A stretch of DNA of 42,990 bases from Gracilaria vermiculophylla (Eukaryota > Rhodophyta > Florideophyceae > Gracilariales > Gracilariaceae): NCBI GenBank assembly GCA_019155205.2, contig JAHNZQ020003147.1:1114220-1157209 (forward strand), given 5' to 3'. The notes beneath the pieces were generated by a model, which saw only the letters and a list, made by a program, of their open reading frames with translations, had not been told where the DNA came from and did not search any database. Shown here one piece after another: positions 30,320 to 39,566 of the stretch; positions within the stretch are counted from its first letter, which is position 1; the number at the start of each line of letters is the position of its first letter. A program made the position numbers and the translations under genes.

Positions 30320-32011
30320 ATGGCGCACTCGATGTTAACCTCTCTGTTTGCTGCGATGCTCATCTCATCAGCATTTGCATCCCTGTGCCCGGCAGTCACC
30401 GATCCTAAACAACAAGCCTTCATCTCCGACGCCAAGGCTGTCCTTGACGGCAACTGGGTCGCGGACATGAACTCCACTCTTCCGTCACCCAATTTGTATC
30501 CACATCAGTGGTCATGGGACTCATCATTCATTTCTATCGGCTACAGTCATTATGACACCCAGAAAGCAATTGATGAGACTGATGCTCTTTTCAGAGGACA
30601 GTGGAGAAACGGCCTGCTACCACACATCGTCTTCAACCCTAATGCGGACGAGTCTTATTTTCCGGGACCGTCTTTCTGGAAAATTCAATCATCTAATAGT
30701 TATCCACTCAACTCTCACACCTCCGGCATCGTGCAGCCTCCTGTTCACGCCATCGCTTCGCTAGCTATCTACAACAATGCCAGGACGCCCGAACAGAAGA
30801 GCCTTGCCCTGGAACACCTTCACACTATCTACCCGAAACTAGCCAACTGGCACAACTATCTGTACCGCGAAAGAGATCCTTTGAAGGAGAATCTTGTCTA
30901 CATTCGTCACATGTGGGAAAGTGGCATGGACAACTCTCCCGCATGGGATGAGGCCCTTAACTCTATTCACTTGACCTCAGACCAAATTCCGGAATACACT
31001 CGTGTGGACAAGGGAAAAGTCGGTAATCATCATGAACGCCCCAATGCCCACTTCTACGATCGTGCCGTTCATCTTATCAAAATCTTCTACGACAACAATT
31101 ACGATGAGGCTGCCATTTTCCGCAAATCCCCATTCCTTATCCAAGATGTTTTATTCAACTCAATTCTTGCCCGGGCAGGTGACGCCCTTGCTGACATCGC
31201 AGTGATTATCGGAAAGATTGATGATGCCTCCATCCATCGCCGACAAGCTGCCAAGACGGCCGAAGCGATCACCTCGAAGTTGTATCATGAGGAAGATGGA
31301 TTCTTTTACGACTATGACATGGTCGCCAACAAACTCATCCGTACCAAGATTTCTGGTGGATTGGTAGGTGTGTATGGAGCTAAACTGAACCACAACCAGC
31401 TGAAATCAATCCTCAGCCACCTCCGCGACCCTGGATTCCTGGGTCCCGATCTATCTTCGTTTACCATTCCCTCCGTTTCCCGTCATGACCCGGGCTACAC
31501 GAACACAACATACTGGAAAGGGCCGGCATGGATTAACATCAACTACTTGGTCAGAGATGGTTTGCTGCGAAATGCGGATGGAAACAAAGACGCCGAAGAA
31601 ATAGGTTCCTATCTTATGGACCGTAGCATTGAAATGCTTAAGACAGCTGGTTTTTACGAGTATTTCAACCCCATCTCTGGATCTCCACACGGCGGGCATC
31701 ACTTCAGTTGGTCTGCCGCACTAACTATCGACTGGATGTGCGCATCTTCTTCCGCTTCATCTCTCCAATCCCAATCCCTAGTCACGTTTGCACTCATTTC
31801 GTCTCTATTAGTCACGGCCATCGCAGCTTATCTGCTCAAGAACAGACAAGTTGAGAATGTGCGAACAACTGAGACCGAAACATCTGTCGTACCCGATACG
31901 CAAAATAAGGCCCGAGAGCATGACGAACCGAATTGGGGATCTTTGGCCTTGCACCATTTCCGCCGCAGAACACATGTGCCTACTGTCATTCGCGCCGGCA
32001 GATCAAAGTAA
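30320..32011 (+). CDS. GH63 family hydrolase, mannosylglycerate-hydrolase type, secreted and membrane-anchored
   Basis: 563 residues from the ATG at 30320; the open frame further upstream has no ATG. Residues 1-20 are a signal peptide (MAHSMLTSLFAAMLISSAFA). The body matches the GH63 (alpha/alpha)6 barrel: YPHQWSWDSSFISIGYSHYD at 60-79, LFRGQWRNGLLPHIVFNP, WESGMDNSPAWD with the probable acid Asp at 204, and FYEYFNPISGSPHGGHHFSW with the probable base Glu at 447. These blocks are closest to plant and bacterial mannosylglycerate hydrolases (mannosylglycerate to mannose plus glycerate), which fits red algae. Residues 486-506 form one membrane span, followed by a polar tail of about 55 residues, so the topology is type I with the enzyme in the lumen or outside. 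The alternative is another GH63 glucosidase; ER glucosidase I is longer and of opposite topology. Confidence 0.8.
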   Translation: MAHSMLTSLFAAMLISSAFASLCPAVTDPKQQAFISDAKAVLDGNWVADMNSTLPSPNLYPHQWSWDSSFISIGYSHYDTQKAIDETDALFRGQWRNGLLPHIVFNPNADESYFPGPSFWKIQSSNSYPLNSHTSGIVQPPVHAIASLAIYNNARTPEQKSLALEHLHTIYPKLANWHNYLYRERDPLKENLVYIRHMWESGMDNSPAWDEALNSIHLTSDQIPEYTRVDKGKVGNHHERPNAHFYDRAVHLIKIFYDNNYDEAAIFRKSPFLIQDVLFNSILARAGDALADIAVIIGKIDDASIHRRQAAKTAEAITSKLYHEEDGFFYDYDMVANKLIRTKISGGLVGVYGAKLNHNQLKSILSHLRDPGFLGPDLSSFTIPSVSRHDPGYTNTTYWKGPAWININYLVRDGLLRNADGNKDAEEIGSYLMDRSIEMLKTAGFYEYFNPISGSPHGGHHFSWSAALTIDWMCASSSASSLQSQSLVTFALISSLLVTAIAAYLLKNRQVENVRTTETETSVVPDTQNKAREHDEPNWGSLALHHFRRRTHVPTVIRAGRSK

Positions 32012-32777
32012 GGCAGTGAAATTTGGCCATTGTGCGGTGAACCAATACTATCGTTCACTAGTCAACACAGACTGTCGTCGTCATGCACGCACTTCTCGAC
32101 AAGTTGCGTCGAGCTGTCTTGTCTACAACGACTGTACGGCCTTGACATAGTAAATTCCCTGATCTACTGTGACAGGTTTTGAAGTTAAAGATCATTGAAG
32201 ATAGATCACTGACACTGTCATTTTGCCCGGGTGAAGGGGAAGAAACCCTACACGTGGTACAGGTAACTATGATTCAGCCACAAAACGGTCAACGACAGTG
32301 CGCCAGAAACATTAGTCAAACAGGTGGTCCAGCGCCGCGTTCATGCAGCACTGTACGACTCCTACATTAACACCTGTTTCTGGTCGAGACTCTCGAAACG
32401 TGAAAAACTGTTGCGAGTTTCACACGGTACAGGCCTTCGTACACCGCGCGAAGCCAATAGCTTTGTAGTATAATGGTCTGTCTATCACTTCCTGCGTAGA
32501 GAAAAATGTCATCACGTTCTGTACAGTTCAGCTCTGCATCGGGGGCTTCCGAACGTTCAAAGCGTTGCAATGCGTGTCTGAGCAAGAGCAGGACAGTATC
32601 ATAAAACAGCTCGGTAACATCGCACATGACCCACAAGTTTTCTGTGAGCAAACTTTACAAACCCACTGCATTGGGAAAATCAATGAAATAGAAAAACACT
32701 TGAGTCGCTTGTGATTTCGTTGCGTTGCGTTTTTATACACTAATCCTTAGCTTTTACCCGATTCTACAAGTCAGGTC
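32012..32777. other. convergent intergenic region
   Basis: 766 bp between the 3' ends of the GH63 gene (plus) and the tyrosinase gene (minus). Small open frames on both strands have no protein character. No canonical AATAAA was identified for either gene. Confidence 0.5.
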
Positions 32778-34239
32778 TCAGGTACTGCCGCTGTTCTCGC
32801 CGCTGTCGCCACTGAGAGCGTCATCCAGAATGTGTTGAAGAATGTCGCGCCCTTCCTTGATTCTAGTTTCGTTGAGATGATTCTTCTCGATGAACTCCGG
32901 AGGGATTTCATCCACAGCCAATGATGCACTGCCGCTATTGGTGTTGAAGTTGACGTTTCCGGAGAAACCGGCATACTCTACGCACTGCAAATTCTGAGCA
33001 TGACGCACAGACCTCTGGAATGCACCCAAAACATCACCGCGTCGAGTTCGACCTTGCACACCCGGGTTGATGCCTCCAAACCTCTCCGGGGAACCATTCC
33101 CGTTGTGTTGCCACCTGTAGTAAATGTAGTCAACAAAGCAATGATGCATGAAGAACATAGGGTCATTGGGAGCTGTTCCCAAAACAGCCATGTCTCCACC
33201 GACTCCGACGTGAGGACGACCGTGCGTCGCTTCTAAGGCAGTCGTGAAATCGTAAAACGAGACACTGCTGTCCATAAGAGCTTGGATAGTGAGCCAGTTG
33301 TCAAGCGAAATCATGGATCCGGAACCCCCCGAAACAAATCCTCGCGCGACACAGTGTGGGCTCGTGTGGCTCGTTTGCATGTTTTGCCACGGCCAGTTGG
33401 GGATACAAGTCGGTTGGCCGTTGGGACCACGGACAGACCCTCCAGTCCTTTGCCAAATAAGAGACAGGGCTGGGTCGGCACCGTCGATTGCCCAGTTCCA
33501 GTACGGAATGGAAACGGATGGGTCTATCTCGCGAAGGAGGTTCTCCAACAGAAGCAAGAACAGACGATGCCACGGGAGGAAGTAGGAACCTCCATGTCCC
33601 TCGCGCACAAACTGCTGGTGGATTCTGGCCATGTCCTCAAACTGATTGCGATTGGGGTCTACGCGACTAGGGGTGCGGCGAAGCTGCTCAAAGGCATTGA
33701 CAAAGTTGTTCCACTCTTCATCGCTGAGGTCTCGGATCTCCCGGCGGGTACGGGTGCCTCCGCAGTTCAAATAACTGTCATACTCGGTCGGGACGGCATC
33801 CTCAAGACGGAGCGCTGGTCTTGCGTTAGGGTCGTTGTTCGTCGGCTCTGTAGCCGGAGCTGGTGCCGGTGCAGGCGCCGGAGCCGGTGCCGTTGTGGGG
33901 GCCGGAGCCGGAGCCGGAGCCGGAGCAGGAGCCGGAGCAGCTCCCGGCCTTGGCTCTCCCGGGCGTGTACACACAGTGGACCTGCAGTAAGCAGCGCCTC
34001 GCATGCATCTATTCGACAGAGAGAGTCGATGCCAGTCAGTGAACGGCGGTTCGCTAGAGGCGTAATGTGAACCCAACTTACTCTCTATCAATAACGCATC
34101 GGGTGGTTCCGCAACGAAAGCGTTCGACACAGCACCAAGCTCCGCTAGAACTGAGGGTACATTGGTCCTGAGCTTGAACAGAAGAAATATAAACCGCGAC
34201 GGAGAGAGCCGCGACGAGCAAGTGCTGGCAGGGCTTCAT
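32778..34239 (-). CDS. secreted tyrosinase (type 3 copper oxidase), two exons
   Basis: Join of exon 1 (34239-34082) and exon 2 (34008-32778), 462 residues. Exon 1 supplies a signal peptide (MKPCQHLLVAALSVAVYISS) and half of a Cys-rich module, which continues in exon 2 (CMRGAAYCRSTVC); nine Cys fall within about 40 residues. A Pro-Ala linker follows (about 73-104). The catalytic domain covers about 125-420. Copper A ligands are His183, His191 and His200 (HGGSYFLPWHR). Copper B ligands are His315 and His319 (HGRPH) and His342 (DPMFFMHHCFVD). The enzyme should oxidise phenols to quinones with O2 outside the cell or in the secretory path. Exon 2 alone has an internal ATG that would give a protein without a signal peptide, but the splice sites and reading phase favour the two-exon model. 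Confidence 0.88.
33853..33946 (-). repeat. Pro-Ala codon repeat in the tyrosinase linker
   Basis: Runs of GCTCCGGCTCC-type hexanucleotides (GGAGCC on plus) encode alternating Pro-Ala, interrupted once by Thr-Thr. Such tracts are flexible, extended spacers between secreted domains and can vary in length between strains. Confidence 0.85.
34009..34081 (-). other. 73-bp intron in the tyrosinase gene
   Basis: The donor GTAAGTT follows exon 1 at phase 2. A pyrimidine tract CTCTCTCTGTC precedes the acceptor AATAG, with an ACTGAC-like branch site in between. Splicing joins GA to A to make Glu53 and brings the signal peptide into the tyrosinase frame. Confidence 0.85.
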
Positions 34240-35641
34240 GCTGCAAGTACTGGACACCGCAAGGCTGCGGACATGCACCACCTTTGGCGTCCACAAAGGA
34301 GTTGGCAAAGAGAAGGGAACCGGACAGCACTGCAGAAAGAAGTGGCAAAGAGTTGAGATGTGCTGAATATATCACGTAAAGATAACGGGAATGTTGGAAG
34401 GAGAATGCGGGAAGGGGGTGTTGGTTTGCGGGACAGAAAGACTGTGGATGTTTGCAGCAAACATAAGTCGACGGCGCGGCAGTGCGATGAAAACAGGGGT
34501 GCTTGTGATACGGGGGAAGAGATGGAGGTTCGGTCTGGCCCGAAGACGTGAGAGATAGGACTCAAGGCGTGTGAAAGAGGTGAAGGCCAAGGCGTCGTAG
34601 AGCGCTTTAGCAAGGGCACTGAGAGACGTTGCTCCCTGTACGACAAGTGCAGGTCAAGTTGCACATGGAGAATGAAGTAACGTTGTTGGGGCCGCACGAT
34701 TTACAGGATGCATTGGGACAAGGTTAAGTGACGAAAATGGTCAGCGAGCAACAGAGGTGCACGGCCAAAACAAGACGAGGATTAATACTCGCAGCGGTTG
34801 TATGCTCCAGAGCAAGTTGCAATACATTGCTCGCATCAGCCGAAGGCGATGGTCGCCAACCACGTCTTGAGAGAGATGGCTGCGGGGATGTTGTGGACAA
34901 GGAGGAAGGAATCGGTAAGCTGAGAGAGCTTGGTTTGTGGTTTGTAATGGTATCGTTCCGAAGGAATGGCTTGAGAAGGTTGCTACGGACGACGGATATC
35001 GAGCGCAAGCGATACAGACCGCTGTCATTCTCTCAACCCAAATGCACGACGCTACCGGCCGCCATTGGTTTGGTGGCTGATACAATCATCCCAAGCGACG
35101 ATAGGCGCAGCAAGAAAGAACAAGACATGACGCACTAGAGGACGGACTGTGTAACGACGAACGTGGGGCTGCGGGGTGCATGGTGAGCAAGAGACAACGA
35201 GCAGTCTTGCGAGAAACGGGCGACTTGTGCAGGGAGGTAGCGCTGGGTGGCGCGACGTCCAAGTGCGCGACAAGGCAGGCTGCGGCGCGCGAGCGCAAAG
35301 CGTTCGGCAGTGCGCTGCGGAGAAGGCGCACGTGGACGAGCTCTGCAACAATGATGGACTGCTGGCTGAGACGGCCGTTGCGGCGCCATGCGCACCGGGC
35401 CGTTCAACGTGGCATCATCTCGCGGACGTGCCACGCACGCACGCCCAACGGCCACATTGCCTTTCGAATGTCTGTTGTGCGCGTCGCCGTCCGCCGGCAC
35501 TTGAACGCCGTTCCCCCCCACGCCATGGGCGCCGCGCGCCGCAGCCTCCGCCCGCGAGCTCCTGACGCGCGCAGCACGCCTCCGCGCGCTGAGTCCCTAC
35601 GCCACCGCCCCCGCCGCGCGCCTGCGTCCCGTTCCGCCGCG
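34240..35641. promoter_or_regulatory. divergent intergenic region between tyrosinase and cyclophilin genes
   Basis: 1.4 kb holding both promoters. On the tyrosinase side a GATATATTC sits about 130 bp before the ATG. The right half (from about 35.15 kb) is GC-rich and open in many frames without protein character. An in-frame ATG at 35525, 39 codons before the assigned cyclophilin start, would add an Arg/Ala-rich, presequence-like N-terminus. Confidence 0.4.
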
Positions 35642-36497
35642 ATGGGCCAGTCCGTCTCCAAGAGCAAGTCCAAGTCAAACCGCAAGCCTCGAATCACCGC
35701 AACCTTCCCCGGTGATCCCGACCACGGCCGTAAGTTCGCCGCACAGTCGCCGCCCGCCTGCCGCCGCGTCTCGCTGACCCCCGTTCCGTCCCTTTCGTGC
35801 AGAGGTCGTTGTGCAGACCACCGCCGTGCCCACCAAAGTTGCACGCCCTCGGCTGCTTCACAAGCACTTAAAGTGCTATCTGGACGTGTCCATCGACGGC
35901 AGCCCAGCCGGTCGGATTGTCATCAATTTGCGTGCGGACATCCAGCCGCGCACGTGCGAGAATTTCCGAGCCCTGTGTACAGGTGACCATGACCTTTCTT
36001 ACCAGTTCTGCAAGTTCCATCGCATAGTGCCTGGCTTCGTGCTGCAAACGGGCGACGTCGAATTGAAGACCAAGTCGAAGGAGGGGCGCGGCGGTCGCTC
36101 CATATACGGGCGCTCGTTCGCTGACGAGAATTTGCACAAGTTGTCTCATGACCAGTACGGCGTTGTGAGCATGGCTAATTCCGGACCACACACCAACAAT
36201 TCACAATTTATGATCGTTGTGGATCCTAAGGGCACTCAGTGGCGTACGTTGCTCCCACCTCGTTGTTTTCGTCGCGTACGAAGCGCACACAATTGCCAGT
36301 TCTACTAACGCCTGCTTGTTACTCAATATTTCCCTCGCCCAGTGGACGGCAAGCACACCGTTTTTGGCCACGTCGCCAAAGAATCCTTTCCCGTCCTTGC
36401 CGCTGTTGAGGAATGCGCCCAGGTTTTTAACAGAGACGACAAGCAAAGAGCTCGCATCATCAAAACGTGTCAAATAACCGATTGTGGCCAGCTGTAG
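35642..36497 (+). CDS. cyclophilin-type peptidyl-prolyl isomerase with possible N-myristoylation site, three exons
   Basis: Join of 35642-35729, 35803-36243 and 36343-36497, 227 residues. The cyclophilin domain covers about 52-220. Residues matching the active site of human CypA are Arg103, Phe108 and Gln111 (FHRIVPGFVLQTGD), Phe165 (ANSGPHTNNSQF), Trp176 and His181 (WLDGKHTVFGHV), so it should be an active isomerase. The Met61 equivalent is Val. The N-terminus MGQSVSKSKSKSNRKPR fits the N-myristoylation pattern (Gly2, Ser6) followed by a Lys/Arg patch, which suggests attachment to a membrane. Introns are 73 bp (phase 1) and 99 bp (phase 1, with a perfect TACTAAC branch site at 36303-36309 or one base either side). 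An alternative in-frame ATG at 35525 would replace the myristoylation site with an Arg/Ala-rich leader. Confidence 0.88.
35730..35802 (+). other. 73-bp intron 1 of the cyclophilin gene
   Basis: Donor GTAAGTTCG, acceptor CTTTCGTGCAG, phase 1. Removing it makes codon 30 (C plus AG, Gln) and keeps the frame open. Confidence 0.85.
36244..36342 (+). other. 99-bp intron 2 of the cyclophilin gene
   Basis: Donor GTACGTTGC, branch site TACTAAC near 36305, acceptor TTTCCCTCGCCCAG, phase 1. Splicing restores the conserved Trp-Leu-Asp-Gly-Lys-His block across the junction, which is strong support. Confidence 0.93.
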
Positions 36498-36708
36498 CCA
36501 TACTACGTCGCTTCCTTTTTCCACCTCGCAAGTATTACGAAGGGTACCAACAACTCTAGTCATGAAGCTCCCTTCCAACAACCCAATCACAATGATTCTA
36601 GTCCACGTCACGTGAATCACATCTTAGTCTAATAGTTAACTTGCAACTTTTTCGCCTCTAGCTAGTGTATATGTGTCATGTAAAGTCTATGTAGCCTGAG
36701 TTGATGTT

Positions 36709-36714
36709 AATAAA
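36709..36714 (+). terminator. candidate poly(A) signal of the cyclophilin gene
   Basis: AATAAA 212 bp after the stop; a TGTAAAG lies at about 36680. Either could direct cleavage. Confidence 0.3.
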
Positions 36715-37813
36715 TCAAAGCAATATCTGGCAGGAGAGCGAATCCGCCGCTCTTCATTTCTTACGTTACTCGCTGAGGAAATATCTTGTGCACGACTTTA
36801 GACGACAATCTGTACAGCTGCGCAACATTTGTATGCACTTCTTACTTTCCAATCCTTCCGCCATTGCGTCAGCTTTGATTCCAGCATCCAAAGTCTACTT
36901 CATGAAGCCGGGCGTGAATAACACTGCAAACGAACTCCATGCTTCAATATCTTTGTACTTTTGAGCTCTGAAAACGCACAGTCACTTTAGAGGGGTGCGG
37001 ACAGTACTCAGTACATTTTGCACAATGGACATTTTTTACAACACAGATGCCAAGTATCTGCTTTCTATCCGTAAAGTTGTGCAGGAAACTCTGGAACTTG
37101 AAAGCCGATATGTACTGTTCTGTAGGCCACGCTTTTTGCGGTCAGAACATCAACGTAAACAGTTCATAGAGAACAGAAAGCGTTCTTAACAATTCGCAAG
37201 AAAGATGTTGTGAAAAACTCGAAGTCGTTCCCATTCGATAAGGATCGCAAACAATCCGAATGTCACACATTCTTTCGCGCTGGACGCGAGACTGTCCGTT
37301 TGAGAGGTGGCGAAAGCTCTTGTGTTTTGAAGATTTGAACACACGTTATTATCGGAAATCGAGATGGTTGCTTTGCATTCGTGCAAACAACTGCCACCTC
37401 GTCCTCCGAAACTGCAGCTCAATATATTTCCTGGACAAACGTTGGATCTATATCCAGTTCACAAACAACCTAACTGTGTACTTTTCTTCATCAATGTCGA
37501 AAAGAAATTAGGACCAAGGATGAAACGAAGACGGGAAATGAGAAACGCTCAAAATGCTTGAGAATGCGTACGGATTACTAGACTTTCTCCCATCATCACT
37601 GTGAAATAACTCAGCCTCTGGAATCAAGTTCGTTTACAGCAACGATATATGACTTTGAACAGAAAGTCTACAAGAAATATTTGTGGCGCCCCGTGCATGC
37701 AGTGGAATTGTGATGAGCCTCGCATTGAAGAAAGAAGAGAAGAACAGCACTTTCAAAAATCGCAAGGGCAACACTGTTTCGTGATATACAACATTTCATT
37801 TTACATACCATCA
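36715..37813. other. no recognised feature
   Basis: AT-rich intergenic DNA between the cyclophilin 3' end and the 3' end of the next minus-strand gene. Open frames are all under 90 codons and have no protein character. Confidence 0.5.
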
Positions 37814-38530
37814 CTACTGGCTAAAGTACAACACCCCATCTGTCCATTCCTCGACGCGCCGAAGCTTGCACTTCTCATTCACCTCCTCGTCCGTCTCTCT
37901 CTTCCGCTTTCCGCAGGCACACCATTCTTTTGGTGGCTCTTGCTCTGCATCGTCGAAACCGTTTTCGCAGAGCTCAGCAAAGTCCTCCGCGCACACTCCC
38001 AAGGCGTACTGGAAGTCATCCAAGGCTTGCCTCAGATCCTTTGTCTTCCTCACCACGTTCTTCGCCGCGCACCCCCGACAACCGTTCTCACAGTCCTTGC
38101 ATGAAGTCTTGACGTACTTCAATGCCTTGGACACTTGCTCCTCGAATGGCACCACCCTAGACGGCTCCATCGGGTCGAGCAGTTGTTCCACCGCAGCCTT
38201 CGCCCGCTTGTAGCGGGCGTACAGAATACTGGTCCATTCTGAAAGGTTGATAAGGCTGCGGCGACCTTTTAAACAACGAAGGTCCTTCTGCATTGCAGAC
38301 GGAAGGCCAGCCCAGAAAAAGCTTGTGCGGCATGGCTCCACTGCTCGACCTTGCCCGACGCGTCTAAGCCAGAAAAGGCTGAACCACAGTTCATCGGCGT
38401 CGCCCAGAACTTTGCAGTTCAGCATGCCAACGCTGAACTCATGCGAAGTTCTCGCTACCTTGTGCAGCGAGAGTGTGAGGAGGTGGACGAGTGTCAAAAT
38501 GTTTTCCACGTACTCTGGTCCGGAAATCAT
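37814..38530 (-). CDS. orphan protein with a CxxCxxxCxxC cluster
   Basis: 238 residues from a good ATG at 38528-38530. I do not recognise a family. The N-terminal 110 residues are mixed hydrophobic and basic (LTLVHLLTLSLHKV; ELWFSLFWLRRVGQGRAVEP). At about 150 there is CKDCENGCRGCAAK, a spacing able to bind zinc. A charged helical part follows (RKTKDLRQALDDFQYALGVC), then a C-terminal stretch with CACGKRKRETDEE that could be a nuclear signal. No signal peptide or clear membrane span was found. The composition is that of a real protein and the frame is closed on other strands. A perfect 29-bp hairpin lies 175-235 bp upstream of its start. Confidence 0.6.
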   Translation of the reverse strand: MISGPEYVENILTLVHLLTLSLHKVARTSHEFSVGMLNCKVLGDADELWFSLFWLRRVGQGRAVEPCRTSFFWAGLPSAMQKDLRCLKGRRSLINLSEWTSILYARYKRAKAAVEQLLDPMEPSRVVPFEEQVSKALKYVKTSCKDCENGCRGCAAKNVVRKTKDLRQALDDFQYALGVCAEDFAELCENGFDDAEQEPPKEWCACGKRKRETDEEVNEKCKLRRVEEWTDGVLYFSQ

Positions 38531-39566
38531 GGTGGGACAACAGCGAGGGAATAGTACGGGAAGTGTTTTCTGGGAAGTGTTTTGAAGCTCCAGAAGACGG
38601 TGGAAAAGGAGCGGGATGGCACGAGCAACCGTTCAACAGGCTTTATATACGGTGTTCGGGTTTCAGTCGTGAAGAGTGAGCAATGAAACTTTTGCCTCTC
38701 CGTGATGTGCGCGAGATGAAATCGTGTGGAAGCGTGGCTTCCACACGATTTCATCTCGCGCACATTCGGCTGACAATACGATGCATTCGCCATCAACATC
38801 TTACTCGACATTCACAGATGAGAAAATTTCCACAGAGCTTATGATGTCGAAAATGCAGGACCGACACGACACAGGTTCTTGTTCTGTGTGTGTTTGTGGC
38901 GATCAGCATCTCATGTCAGTTGATTCCTTCCTCTCCATGATACGAATACATGCACAGTTCGGTTCTTTTGCAATCCTATGATTGCCAATACCTGTCCGCC
39001 ATTACCTAAACATTTCTCTCCATCGTCCAGTATTAGTCGTTTCTTCGCACATAATATCATTTTGCAGATGCTTCGTAGGTTTTGCACTTCGTCAAACAAC
39101 GCAGTGCTCCCGAAGTCCCGGTGTTACCGCCGACGATTCAAAGGTATTTCTCTTAGACCGCGATTATAATTTATGCGCTGGGAGAGTCAGGCAAACGACC
39201 GCAACTTTAAATCTTTTGAGTGGCTCGAATTCAACGCAGAGAACGTTCCGGGCAAGACACGAAAACAATCGAAACCGTTGTAGTTGACTTTGATCTCTAT
39301 ATTTGCTGTGAGAGAGAAGTTAGTGATGGGAACGAATGAAAAGTCGAATAATCTATTACTTACGAATACAAACACAGAACTCCGGGAGTCTTTTGCGAAA
39401 TTATCTCAGGTGTATACCGAATTACAGGTCCCATGGGGTAAAAGAAAAGAAACTTCACAACAGTTACATATCATGACAGATGTGATTCCATACGAAGGGT
39501 GGAGTTCTCAACAGCAATCTCATTTCTTATTGGCAACACAATGTGACAACAGTCGTTAGAAAACAA
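38531..39566. other. intergenic region with a long perfect hairpin
   Basis: It holds the 29-bp inverted repeat at 38705-38765 (listed separately). The rest is AT-rich with only short frames and no protein character. It contains the promoter of the orphan gene and the 3' region of the DCAF4-like gene. Confidence 0.5.
38705..38765. repeat. perfect 29-bp inverted repeat with 3-nt loop
   Basis: The arm at 38705-38733 (ATGTGCGCGAGATGAAATCG onward) is matched exactly by the reverse complement at 38737-38765, with GTG between. The identity is complete over 29 bp. Options are a fold-back insertion, a hairpin-forming regulatory or small-RNA locus, or a sequencing or assembly artefact of a snap-back molecule. 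Confidence 0.9.

Noticed and set aside
35180..35641. Long upstream extension of the cyclophilin frame
   Set aside because: Arg/Ala-rich GC-driven open frame; only the ATG at 35525 is kept as an alternative start.
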